64,000 nt of DNA from Micrasema longulum. Taxonomy: Eukaryota > Arthropoda > Insecta > Trichoptera > Brachycentridae. The stretch is from NCBI GenBank assembly GCA_022494885.1, contig JAGVSM010001706.1:248001-312000 (forward strand). The letters run 5' to 3'. Each line of letters starts with the position of its first letter. The first letter of the stretch is position 1. Positions 37,001 through 45,919 of the stretch are shown here, piece by piece. The notes under the pieces are model-generated. The model searched no databases. It was not told the origin of the DNA and was given only the letters and a program-made list of their open reading frames with translations. Both the position numbers and the translations under genes were made by a program.

Positions 37001-40000
37001 AAATGTGGCATATAGCAAGGAAAACAATTGAAAAACACATAAGAGCATGTAAACTTGAACACCTTAAAAAATCAACCATAGCTTAACACTGAAGTGTTGA
37101 ATAGAAACACGTGATTTCGTCATGATCATAGAACAACGACAGATGTGCAAGAAATGCGACACTGATTTTGTTTTGTATTTATTTTTTTAGAAGATTAACC
37201 CGCTAAGCCTCTATTTAGAGGTTTGTCAGCAGGTGGGAAAGAGAGGATATAGAAGGAGGTCATGAAAAATACACCACAACCAGACCAATTGAGGAAAAAA
37301 TCTTTCTTGAATTTTTTCTTGCAACTGACAGGAATCGAACCCGCAACGCCAATTTTATAGTTTGCTGTCTAACCTACTGCGCCACGGCGCCTGTCTTGAT
37401 TGTTGCCTGTTGATCTTAAAATGATTTTATAAAGGCTTTATATTCCAAGTAAAAAAAAAAACAGTATGTTTAACTAACCCAAGTATTAAAGGATATACTT
37501 TTGTACTTATCGAGTTGTCAAAAAAAAAATGCTCTCATGTTGAGTTGAAGAAAATCGCATGCGTCGTTATTCTATTATCATGATGATTTTTTCACCTTCG
37601 AACCAAAGATTCTGAATAAACCCAGAAACTACAGTGCACAAATAATAAAGAGGCAATTGAAATACACAGGCACCCAAATAACACAAACAAAAATTACAGG
37701 CTTAAATTAAACTCAACGTGTTTCCTGGCACTACACACAACAAAAATAACGCTGATTTTACTGTCGACTGCAGCATGGTACAAACTACTAGTACATAAAC
37801 GCATAATTTATCTACACATGTAGTTTACCCTGAAAATTGCTCCTGCAACGGAAGCCGAAACGTCGGAATGAATTAAACCTACAAGGGATCACCCAAAAAA
37901 AGACGATGCAATTTGCCATTTTTTAAACTGATTATTAAATTAAATGTTATTAAATTTATAAAATTACTGTAATGAGAAGGTTATTGTGATACAATTAAAT
38001 ACGGTTTTTGCTACCATTCGTGTATGGTCATGAATTCGTGTATGGTATGGTCCCCAGGGAGTTGAGTCCAGTCCTTGTCTACAAAAATTTGGATAAACTC
38101 AAAATATTGTTGATAAATCCACCTGGACCATGAAGAAGTATAGAAATAGTTTTTTTTTTTAATTTTCAGGCGTTGCCTATTGTGTAGGTGTAATAATTCA
38201 ATTAGATGAATCTCACCTGCATAAATAAAGGTTTCAGCTCTTAAACTTCACAAACATCAACAGATGAAAGAATTGAAGGAATATAGATGTTCAAACATGG
38301 GCAGAATGGTGAATGTTACACAGTGTGTAAAGTGGCCACTTAAACCAGACAATGACAGGTCATAAGCCCTGTAGATGCCTAGACTTCTATATTACCTTCT
38401 CTTAAATGTTCTTTATCTCTGTTGTAATATGTATATATATTCGTGAAGTTAAATGGCAATACCTGACAAAGGTCCTCTGTGTAATTTTCTAAACAAGAAA
38501 AGGGCAGTGAAAGTAGTAGAGTTAAATTCAATAAAAATCACGATAAATGAAATCTGAAATTTCAAAACAGTAACTCATTTATTGACAAAAAAACATTGCT
38601 TTTTTGTATGAGTAAAACCGTTAGGAAGGTCCACGGTTTTTAAAACGGTTTCGAGTATGTGGTGGGAATATACTTTCACTGTTAAAACCCTAAAGTAATA
38701 ATACGCCACTGGCGAATAGAGTTACCCATACGGACAAAATTCATTGCATGATTATCAACCACAAAGTTAGTTACAGTTTACAGCAATAAAACAGGCCGTA
38801 TATACTCGGATCGAGAATTGCAAGTGCAAAACGAAACCGTCTGTAAGACGTTTATTGTTAAACTAACCAAATGAAAAATTTGGAACGCTTTTGTTCTATG
38901 CAGTAGACCTAAAGGGCTTCTCTTGCGAATTATTACTCTGAATTTAAAATTTAGTTACATAGTGTAAAACAGTTCCCCGATATCCCAAATATAGTGTTTT
39001 TTATTTGCAACGTGCACTGTTAATGCGTAGCTGTGATTTCTCAAATGTAATTTTTTTGTCTTAGAAAATTAACATAATGTAACAAGTCGATTTTTAATGC
39101 CAATTTTCAACCACTGTTTAATAACGTAAATGTTTCAGGAGCCTTCGACAATCACAAACTACAACTCAGGGGAAGATTCCGAGCGGAGCGCTCCACTGCG
39201 CTGCGGTTCCTGCGACACCTTCACTACGCTGAGTGGCCGCGTCCTCGCGGCGCATATGGCCCAGTGTCCCGGAAACAACAATAATAACAACAACATGGCG
39301 CCCGGCAACAACACGACACCCGCCTCTGACTCGCGGCCGCATAGAAAACTCTTCGAGTGCGATGTCTGCAACATGAAGTTTTCAAACGGCGCCAACATGC
39401 GACGGCACAAAATGCGTCACACGGGAGTTAAACCATACGAATGCCGTGTCTGCCAGAAGAGATTTTTCCGTAAAGATCATCTTGCCGAGCATTTCACTAC
39501 GCATACCAAATCTCTGCCCTACCACTGCCCTATCTGCAACAGAGGGTTTCAGAGGCAAATCGCCATGCGCGCACATTTCCAGAATGAACATGTCGGACAG
39601 CACGACCTTGTGAAAACGTGTCCACTATGCAGTTATAGAGCCCCCACCATGAAGAGCCTTCGAGTTCACTTCTTTAATAGGTAGGACCTATCACACTGTT
39701 CTAAATTAATTGATTCACCCCACTTTCAATCTGATGAAACAAATGGCTGAAGGGGAAAAAACATGTCATAAAATCGTTCCCCCATAATTTCCATCATTAA
39801 AAACTTTGTGAAGTGGAGAACTTTCGATTAGAAAAAATATATTTATAGTATGTATACAACAGCAACAACAAACTATTACGACGTTTCCCCATAAGGGTAA
39901 GCAGAGATGATAGAACGCCACGTCACTATCGTTGCATACATATCTTGCTTCCTCTACATTCATACATCTTCTCATGCACGCGCGCCGATTATTCCTACTT

Positions 40001-43000
40001 TTGATATTTCTGTCTTCAAGTATTTGTTGGATTCGGTCATGCCATGTCTTTCTCGGTCTTTCTCTATTTCTGCATCCATCAACATACGCATTGTAAATAT
40101 TTTTAGCCGTTCTTTCGCTGTCCATTCGCTCTACATGTCCAAACCAACGCAGAGCTCCTTTCTTGATTTTATCAATAATGCCTATCTCAGCCTTACATAA
40201 TGTACGGATCTCGACATTTGTGCATCTATCGTACATAGTTTTACCACACATTCGCCTGTATGTGCCTTCATAATTTCAATATTTTTTATTTAGTACTTTG
40301 TATAAATTTCTCTATTCATTCCTACTGTCAATACATCTGTTTGAGCCGTCGTTATGGTACTATATGATTAATATGTATAAAAAAATCCAATCCCGTGTCG
40401 TTACTGGGATGTTCTGTGCTGATGGAAAAAATATTCACTATCATTTTTTCAATATAATTTGTGTGTGATATAAATCTATAGAAAACTGTGTCTGGTAATA
40501 ATTACATATTGTGTGAACTTTAACCTAAGATAATTCCTTGGACTTTCCTTATTTTGCTCTTCATTTGATCTTTAATTTTCTGTATCTGGAATTGAATTTG
40601 TTGTACTATTTTTGAATTTTTATTTTTTATTGTTGAAATTGTTGACCTTTATTTAATTTACTGACTCAAATTATCATTATTATAAGATCTAGTAATGCAA
40701 AATAACTTGTACAATATTTGTATGACCCATTATTATCATTTATGTTTTTTTCTCCATTCATTCAAGCATGCTTTTGTATGCTCAGGTATCTTGATTTTTA
40801 CTAACTTAAATAAAGTAAAATATTAATTATGTCTACAAATGTATGTTTACTATTTAATAGACTTCCATACACAAATTCAAAGAGTAAATACTGCAACTGT
40901 TAATTTCAATACACCGTGCATTATGAGGTTTCGTATATGAATGGAAAAGCGCTTAAATATTTATAAAATCTCTAATTTAATTGATTCTTACTTTAATTTA
41001 GACATGGAATCGACTTGGATAATCCAGGACCCGGTACCAATCCGGTATCTCTTTTGGCGGCTGGTCTGACTTCTGGGGTCCTCTCAGTAGACGGGTCGCT
41101 GGAGACCTCGCTAGGGGCCCTCGGTTCCCTGGGCCCGGGCCTCTCAGTATCTGTGGCGGCTAGCTACTCTGATAGTGGAGACAGTAACGGCGCTCGGTCA
41201 ACAGACAATGCCACCCCCCCGATGCATTACCTGACGCCACATGTAGAAATTTCCATGGCTGATAACAACGAAACGTACTCCCCTGGCCAATCTAACAACA
41301 GTCAAGGTAACATTATTAAATTATAAGTCCACCTCTTGATCTAGCGGCCAGCGCATTGGGTTACCATGCAAGGGGTCTCAGGTTCGATTCCCAACGTGGT
41401 TGACCTGAAATATTTATTTGTAAATGTGTTTTTAGACTACAATACTTAAAAGTCTTTGATATTGACAATTAAAGCGTAAAGCTGATCATCAATGCATCGG
41501 TACTCCAGTTGCAGCGTATCCCGATTTTTTTTGTTACATAAAGACAAGATGATGAGCTTCAGGTGTCAGTCCAGGAACTAAACACCCTGTAAATAAGTGC
41601 ACTAAAACCTCCTTTTTATGTTTTTCAAGGGAGTAACAAAAAAGTGTAAAACTGAGGATAACGCTAAAACGAGGAAATTAAAAATGTATGGACAAAAATG
41701 GAATTACAGAAAAATAAAATTAATGTGCTTGTAAATATACTTTCAGAAAAATAGTAAAAACTTAAAACAATTGGGGATTATGAATATTGTTATCTATTTT
41801 CAATGATTACTTTAAAAAGATTTCTATTTTTTGTATTTTTTCAAACATTATACATAAACTGTTTTTTTTAATATTTTTATTTAATTTAAAAACACAAAAA
41901 TAAAATTTTGAATTTGCATAAAATACTCGTAATGATTTTTCCCCTAAATGTAAATTTTATTTATATAGTGTCACTGTTTTTACTATGGCATCACTTAAAA
42001 TCACTGGAATTTCAACTGACGTATATTTAGATCGCGGTAAAACTGTTTTACACTTTTATGACCATCTCATTTTAAACCATATTCTTTTCAAAATATTTAT
42101 TTATTCTTAATAATATTTGTATTGCCACATTTATAAACTTTCCGCATCGCAGTTTATTGACATAATCTAAATAATTTAAATCTAGGTTTTACTGTATTTC
42201 ATATGAAGCTTGTCGGAAATCAAACCCCGGATCTCCTGTATAAAAATAAAGTCATATTGTATCTACAGAAACAGAAATTTCTTGAGATGGTAACATATCT
42301 GTTGGCCAGAAATTCTGCATTTCTTCACTACTTTCATCTGCATTAAGCGGTTCTAAAAGGAATATGAAATCATAAAAAGTTTAATTCCCGACGATGAGGT
42401 AGTAACCTCGAAACCGGTCGAAGTATAACTCTAAATTAAAGTGGTTTATTCAAATTTATAAACATATACGTGTAATTATAAAAAGGTTCACAATCATTAT
42501 TTATATTTTGTTTACCGATATATTTTTTAGTTCATTAGGGAGGTTATTGTAATTTTTTATTCCTTTGAAAACAAAACTATTTTGACCATGACTTGTGTGG
42601 AATTTAGGAATTTTTATATTACATATTTTGGTATCTGAGTGACTTATTCATCTTAAAATCTTTTCTTTTTTGTAAATTTGTATAATATAATTTATTTTGT
42701 AAATATGTAGTATCTACTGTATGAACTTACAATGAACTTCCACCAAGAATTTTCTACTACATTAATCTTATTTTAATAACTGCGCATTCTTCTTAAATTA
42801 GTCATATTGTTATTTCCTTTTATTTATTCATTTAGAATATTTAGGACATTTCTAGAAAGTCAATTCATGAATCACTGAAAACTTACTTAAGTTTATGAAA
42901 GTAATTAAGGAATTTATATTGATTTGGGAATTAAATTAAGTCATTAGTACACTTTCTCTCGTTTTGCTTCGGAGTTTTTTTTTTGACGTACATTTCTCTA

Positions 43001-45147
43001 CATGAGAGATTTTGGATATTATTTATCGCTCTATTCAACTGAATTTCCCCAAAGCATGGTTGGTTGCAATAGTTTAAGGATTAGAAAAAATGTGTATTTG
43101 ATCCCATTTTTATTTTCTTTATTTATTATTTCTTTTTTTATTAAATAAATATTTGCATTCCTATCGTTTCCCCAAATATTTAATTTTGGAGGCCATTTTC
43201 AACGAGTTGTAAATAAATCACTATAAGAAAATGGGAATCGAGTTGGGGTAGAGTGTGATTCGAACCACGGACCTTTGAGCTGTGAGTCCAAGACACTAGC
43301 CACGGGACCACAACCCGATCCAATTTATGGAACTGAGTTTCTATGTTCTAAGCAGCTTGATAGAAATGCGATCTGATGAAAATAATATCTAAGCCTCGTT
43401 CTATATTGTATCTTGAAATTCAAATATAAAAAAAAACCGTTCCACTGAAAAACATTTTAATCTAAAGTTTTTTCTTTTCTTTTTTAACATGGTACAATAT
43501 TTCTGATTATAATTTTATACAAATGTGTTACATTATTAAGGTAGAATTTCCTTTCTTGTTCATTAGCTTTAATATTTGAATGCCTCAAATAAGTTCCATT
43601 TTCTTCATGATGTTTGGTGAAATGACTTGCTATTTGACAGAATATATAGAGGTGGAGTTGTTTTTTTTTTTTAAACAAAATTAATTTATGATTATACAGG
43701 AGCAATGGAGAACCGCTTGAATGGCTCTGGAGAAGGAGGTCCAAACTCCCCGCAGTCTGGAGACAGTTCCTGTAATGTAGCTAGTAGTTCCCACTGCTCC
43801 ATGCCTACTATGTCTGCAGCCAACATTACACCCTCCATCAGTCTTATACCCATTAAGCAGGTAAGGAAATTATTTAAAATGGCATTAGATTGTAATCAGA
43901 AGTGCATTCTCTTTTAAATTTGACATGAACGGTTTTCATTTTCTTACATGTTCTTTTTTGTTTCATGTTTATTATACAAGATTTCAATTATCCGCATATT
44001 TCAAACACATCATTGATATATCATCGTATTTTAGAATGAATAGATTTTAGTAGCATTCCAAGTACTGATATAGCGACCCATAAAAATGCTACTTGTTTCA
44101 ACTTATGCAAAAATTATACATATTATAATTAGTCATAAAAAATATTGCAGGAGCCGACGTCTCACGAAGATTCCTTACCTGGTGGGGAAGGATCTGGAGA
44201 TGGTGCGGGTGGCACTCCCGGGACTGCAGAAGGGAAACGAGGGTCTGGAGTATCTAGTTCTCTCTCTTCCCTTATCAAAGTGTCCCCCCTCAAGTCTCTA
44301 CTACGAGAAGACCTACGGCGACGCATATCTGCTCGCGGTAGGGGTAGAAATGCTGTAAGTTTTATTTTCCTTATGATTAAAATAAAACTACTTTGTTTTC
44401 AGCCACCTATTGAATAGGTGGTTAAAAAAAAAGTTTTATTTTAATCATAATTAATAACCACAAAGTTATTGCTTCAATTATAAATTTTATATTTATTTTT
44501 CTTATTTATTATGTTACAACTGAAAATGAATTGTGAAAACCGACTATTTTATACTAAAGAATTTGAGTATTTTCAGTTAATATAAAATATTTCTGAATTT
44601 GTGAAAGACCAACAATGGATTTTTCACTCTCTAATAATACGTGCTATAATAATATGTCTTAGTTAGTGCGTTCGCTTACCATGCATGAGGCCTTCGGTTC
44701 GATTCCCGTTTGGGTTAACATTCAATATTTATTTTAAATGTGCTTTGAACCCCAAGTGTTTAATTGATCATCTTTTTACCTTTATCTATCTAGATACATC
44801 AACCCAGTTGATGGATGCTGCAGTACTGTCCTAATCATCCAAACTACACAGCGTGACCTGATTTTGTTAAAAATGTAATAATATTTGTGTTCCAGATGTC
44901 TCCTCGGGCTTCACCATCAGAGGGTGGTGTGATAACCTCGACACATGCGGAGCACGGGGGTGGTCTCCTAAACCCCGCATCATTGGTGTGCACCTTTTGC
45001 GCCATCTCCTTCCCCGACTCCACTCTGTACTTCCTCCACAAGGGCTGTCACTGCGACTCCAACCCCTGGAAATGTAACATCTGCGGGGAGCAGTGCAACA
45101 ATGTATACGAATTCAACTCTCACTTGCTAAGTAAAAGTCATCAGTAA
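30932..45147 (+). CDS. Six-exon C2H2 zinc-finger transcription factor, Hunchback/Ikaros-like (whole spliced gene)
   Basis: Joining 30932-31009, 39139-39680, 41002-41306, 43700-43860, 44151-44354 and 44896-45147 gives 1542 nt, 513 residues plus stop, with AG/GT at every junction and consistent phases (0, 2, 1, 0, 0). Fingers in order: a C-x2-C-x13-H-x3-C motif (residues 48-69), classical C2H2 fingers at about 100-120, 128-148, 156-177 and 187-208, a long Ser/Gly/Asn-rich linker, a basic patch (about 414-429), and two C-terminal fingers (462-482 and 490-512). The last finger has the H-x5-H spacing seen in the dimerisation fingers of Ikaros and Hunchback. The family binds DNA in the nucleus and usually acts as a developmental regulator; target genes cannot be read from sequence. 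Hunchback proper has most of its coding in one exon, so this is more likely a different family member. Further alternative exons may exist in the 8-kb first coding intron. Confidence 0.85.
31661..32021. mobile_element. PIF/Harbinger-like MITE, 361 bp, in the first coding intron
   Basis: Perfect inverted ends GGGCCCTTACGCACTGTCGA are flanked on both sides by TAA (31658-31660 and 32022-32024). A TWA target and GGG-type ends fit PIF/Harbinger. The overlapping 83-91 codon frames on both strands are by-products of this GC-richer element. Confidence 0.78.
32030..33040. other. Intron sequence, nothing recognised
   Basis: AT-rich with a few short frames and no splice-supported coding. Confidence 0.4.
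33060..33575 (+). pseudogene. LINE polymerase-tail relic in the intron
   Basis: Shifting frames read ERAESFKHLEVYVTETRNSR, YNACITPILLYGCESWHLT, then a CGCLLRALTT-like piece and (ATG)n near 33558. This matches the FKYLG...LLYGCETW...region of insect LINEs, broken by frameshifts and stops. Confidence 0.7.
33695..34845. other. Intron sequence, nothing recognised
   Basis: AT-rich; no gene or repeat end could be supported. Confidence 0.4.
34865..35062 (-). mobile_element. Second copy of the 53.1-kb hAT-like element, inverted
   Basis: Read on the minus strand, TTTTTGAATATGCAATCCCC, TTGTTTGGGGTGTCGCAGTC and ACTAGCAATGCAAAGGTTAA match the element at 53100-53365 in order. Its terminal CAGTG end is missing. 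The 69-codon plus-strand frame here is therefore a by-product. Confidence 0.65.
35697..35890 (+). mobile_element. SINE family A, copy 2 (best preserved)
   Basis: The head GGGTTGTGGTCCCGTGGCTA, B box GGTTCGAACCC, tail GTTATTTACAACTCGTTGAA and AATATTTGGGTAAATTATAA are all intact. Confidence 0.85.
36372..36531 (-). mobile_element. SINE family A, copy 3, inserted in the PLE
   Basis: The complement of the SINE A head and tail (TTTTCAACGAGTTGTAAATA; GACCACAACCCGGTTC) interrupts the PLE polymerase between the LPFRGE and SPLSPV blocks. The insertion is therefore younger than the PLE. Confidence 0.82.
37183..37402 (-). mobile_element. SINE family E, full-length inverted copy
   Basis: The tail (CCGCTAAGCCTCTATTTAGA, TTTGTCAGCAGGTGGGAAAG) comes first on the plus strand, then the complement of the B box (GGAATCGAACCC) and A box. 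It pairs with the 8.07-kb copy over its whole length. Confidence 0.82.
37830..37867 (+). ncRNA. Hammerhead-like motif at the 3' end of the PLE (degenerate)
   Basis: CTGAAAA, a stem-loop (GCTCC/GGAAGC with one bulge), then CGAAACGTCGG follow the order of the hammerhead ribozyme core (CUGANGA, stem II, GAAA). The invariant G of CUGANGA is A here, so self-cleavage is doubtful. Penelope-like elements are known to carry hammerheads in their terminal repeats, which fits the context. Confidence 0.5.
38045..38432 (+). mobile_element. Inverted-repeat element family F, copy with inverted left block
   Basis: The body from GAAGAAGTATAGAAAT rightwards matches the 15.9-kb copy closely. The first 60 bp (CAGGGAGTTGAGTCCAGTCC, CTACAAAAATTTGGATAAAC) are the reverse complement of the left block of that copy, and the left terminal repeat is missing. 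Confidence 0.8.
38435..39138. other. Intron sequence upstream of the zinc-finger exon
   Basis: No further coding or repeat recognised; the last 20 bases form the acceptor of the exon at 39139. Confidence 0.4.
39139..39680 (+). CDS. Zinc-finger exon (residues 27-207) of the Hunchback/Ikaros-like gene
   Basis: The acceptor is GTTTCAG at 39138 and the donor AATAG/GTAGG at 39681, leaving phase 2. The exon opens with an acidic/Ser stretch, then a C2HC-type motif, a run of seven Asn, and four C2H2 fingers. The linker between the first two classical fingers is TGVKPYE, the usual H/C link. The fourth finger (CPLCSYRAP onwards) is completed by the His encoded at the start of the next exon. The local G+C is clearly higher than the flanking introns, as expected for coding sequence. 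This exon alone identifies the protein as a poly-C2H2 DNA-binding factor. Confidence 0.93.
39880..40262 (-). mobile_element. Young LINE tail with an intact frame, antisense in the intron
   Basis: The uninterrupted minus frame reads MYDRCTNVEIRTLCKAEIG, ALRWFGHVERMDSERTAKN, RERPRKTWHDRIQQILEDR and NNRRACMRRCMNVEEARYVC. This is the typical C-terminus after the polymerase domain of insect endonuclease/reverse-transcriptase LINEs. It lacks the catalytic part, so it is a 5'-truncated insertion. The lack of stops over more than 120 codons suggests it is recent compared with the 5.4-kb copy. Confidence 0.82.
40265..40990. other. Intron sequence, nothing recognised
   Basis: AT-rich, ending at the acceptor of the next exon. 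Confidence 0.4.
41002..41306 (+). CDS. Linker exon (residues 207-309) of the zinc-finger gene
   Basis: The acceptor is TTTAATTTAG at 41001 and the donor CAAG/GTAACA at 41307. The first base completes Arg207 and the next codons read HGIDLDNPGPG. This supplies the last His of the fourth finger, so the splice is functionally confirmed. The rest is a low-complexity Gly/Ser/Leu/Asn-rich linker with no recognised domain. It ends in phase 1. Confidence 0.88.
41330..41592. mobile_element. tRNA-headed SINE plus an inverted SINE B tail
   Basis: A plus-strand head with B box (CAGGTTCGATTCCC) at 41342-41405 is followed by the SINE B tail in the opposite sense (GCAGCGTATCCCG; GGTGTCAGTCCAGG). Either two SINEs abut or a rearrangement joined them. 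It lies just after the donor of the 41.0-kb exon. Confidence 0.65.
41600..42380. other. Intron sequence; possible pogo-type end near 42190
   Basis: CTAGGTTTTACTGTA at 42183-42197 reads, inverted, TACAGTAAAACCTAG, like the ends of pogo/Tigger elements. No partner end was found; the rest is plain AT-rich sequence. Confidence 0.3.
42385..42475 (+). repeat. Dispersed repeat with hammerhead-like core
   Basis: CCGACGA, a perfect stem-loop (GAGGT AGTA ACCTC, 42396-42409) and GAAACCGGTC follow one another. The order and the closing GAAAC(C)CGGTC are shared with the motif at 51.65 kb. A C replaces the expected U, so activity is doubtful. The flank (TATAACTCTAAATTAAAGTG) looks like a retroelement end. 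Confidence 0.4.
42480..43145. other. Intron sequence, nothing recognised
   Basis: AT-rich; part of 42530-42720 resembles 54595-54960 (CTAGTTCATTGGAGAGATTA-like and GTGTCTACTGTATGAACTT), an old dispersed repeat. Confidence 0.4.
43150..43326 (-). mobile_element. SINE family A, copy 4
   Basis: Complement of the family unit: TTTTCAACGAGTTGTAAATA, then GACCACAACCCGATCCAA. It is inserted in the intron between two coding exons without touching splice sites. Confidence 0.82.
43700..43860 (+). CDS. Linker exon (residues 309-362) of the zinc-finger gene
   Basis: The acceptor is ATTATACAG at 43699 and the donor CAG/GTAAGG at 43861. Two bases complete Gly309, and the frame then reads AMENRLNGSGEGG and ends IPIKQ in phase 0. 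The sequence is Ser/Gly/Asn-rich, with no domain. The good donor, phase match and codon-like G+C against AT-rich introns support it. Confidence 0.85.
44151..44354 (+). CDS. Basic-patch exon (residues 363-430) of the zinc-finger gene
   Basis: The acceptor is AATATTGCAG at 44150 and the donor GCT/GTAAGT at 44355; the length of 204 nt is 68 whole codons. A Gly/Ser-rich acidic half is followed by LREDLRRRISARGRGRN, a basic segment that could serve as a nuclear localisation signal. Because it is phase 0 at both ends, it could be skipped without a frameshift. Confidence 0.85.
44655..44730 (+). mobile_element. tRNA-like SINE head
   Basis: GTTAGTGCGTTCGCTTACCA, a variable loop and B box CGGTTCGATTCCC, then a T-rich stretch. 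There is no matching acceptor stem, so it is a SINE remnant, lying in the last intron. Confidence 0.55.
44896..45147 (+). CDS. Terminal exon with the paired C-terminal (dimerisation-type) zinc fingers
   Basis: The acceptor is TGTGTTCCAG at 44895 and the stop TAA is at 45145-45147. Residues 462-482 form C-x2-C-x12-H-x3-H and residues 490-512 form C-x2-C-x12-H-x5-H, separated by only seven residues. This spacing, with the YEFNSHLLSKSH ending, is the hallmark of the C-terminal module by which Ikaros-family and Hunchback proteins pair with one another. The role here is by analogy. Confidence 0.92.
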   Translation: MSPRASPSEGGVITSTHAEHGGGLLNPASLVCTFCAISFPDSTLYFLHKGCHCDSNPWKCNICGEQCNNVYEFNSHLLSKSHQ

Positions 45148-45915
45148 AGTCAGATTATTCCGATGTTAAAAACAGATTCAATTCACACGCTCGTAATACA
45201 CACCTCTGCAAATCTGGGAAATCATTTTCTGAATTGAAAATAATCAAATGAATTTTTTGAACCACAAATCTTATTTTATTAAATTATAACTCGAAACTAT
45301 CCTTCCCCAATATCTGAACTTCAACAAAAATGTCTATATGAAATTCCTCATTCCTACATTGGAAATTGTGAATCCCAGATTGTGTAGAGTGGCAGAAATA
45401 CAATTTCTGAATGATGAATTTTAATTTGATCTGTAACTCGGTTTGGATTCTCTATGTATTCACAAAACCAAAGTAATTTTTCAAAAGCCATTATACCAAA
45501 GGTGGACTTTTGGGAATATCAATACAGCAGCTGATAGTAAAACTATGACAAGAATATTAATTAAAAATAATGGGTATTGCCAAAACCATTCCATCTTTTA
45601 CTGACTGAATGAATGTTGTTAAGACATAAATATTTTGATATTTAATGCATTTTGAAGTAAATAATAACTTTGGTTCGACGTTATATAAATGAACTAATAT
45701 ATATACATATTATATCAAAAGTTAAAAGGTACAAAGACCGTTAGGTTGAAAAGGGCCTTCTTTGCAGAGTTTAGAATTGTTAATATATGGTACTGTATAA
45801 TTATTATAGAATTAACTTTGTATTTTTAATATTAATTGTTAGTCTATATGGTGCACCCACGAGCTTTTTTAAGTACATTCCATTGTAAGAATAAAATACA
45901 TTTACAAAATTTATT
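45148..45915 (+). terminator. Likely 3' UTR and polyadenylation region of the zinc-finger gene
   Basis: No further coding is seen after the stop. An AATAAA hexamer at 45890-45895 is followed by a T/G-containing stretch, the usual layout of a cleavage site. Another AATAAA at 46987-46992 offers a longer alternative. The exact end cannot be fixed by eye. Confidence 0.4.
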
Positions 45916-45919
45916 TATG

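Larger units (their letters stand above)
36130..37908 (+). mobile_element. Penelope-like element (PLE), broken, with nested SINEs
   Basis: Frames in order: VTESDILVNFDIVSLFTNLP (36177 on), SPLSPVIA with a one-base shift (36557 on), WLGHVDDIVAVRPHG (36656 on; HVDD where the family has YVDD), LNSFLVHINSLQPCIKFTV, then VYKLRCQGCEKVYIRQ (36955-37005), the start of a GIY-YIG endonuclease domain. Reverse transcriptase plus GIY-YIG is diagnostic of Penelope-like elements. A SINE A copy splits the polymerase and a SINE E copy follows the endonuclease. Matching inverted scraps (GGGTGATCC at 36152; GGATCACCC at 37886) lie near the two ends. Not functional. Confidence 0.82.

Noticed and set aside
39159..39603. 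Two minus-strand frames of 73-83 codons
   Set aside because: They are shadows of the zinc-finger exon on the plus strand.
44086..44358. 90-codon frame overlapping the 44.15-kb exon
   Set aside because: It is in a different frame from the one fixed by the flanking exon phases.
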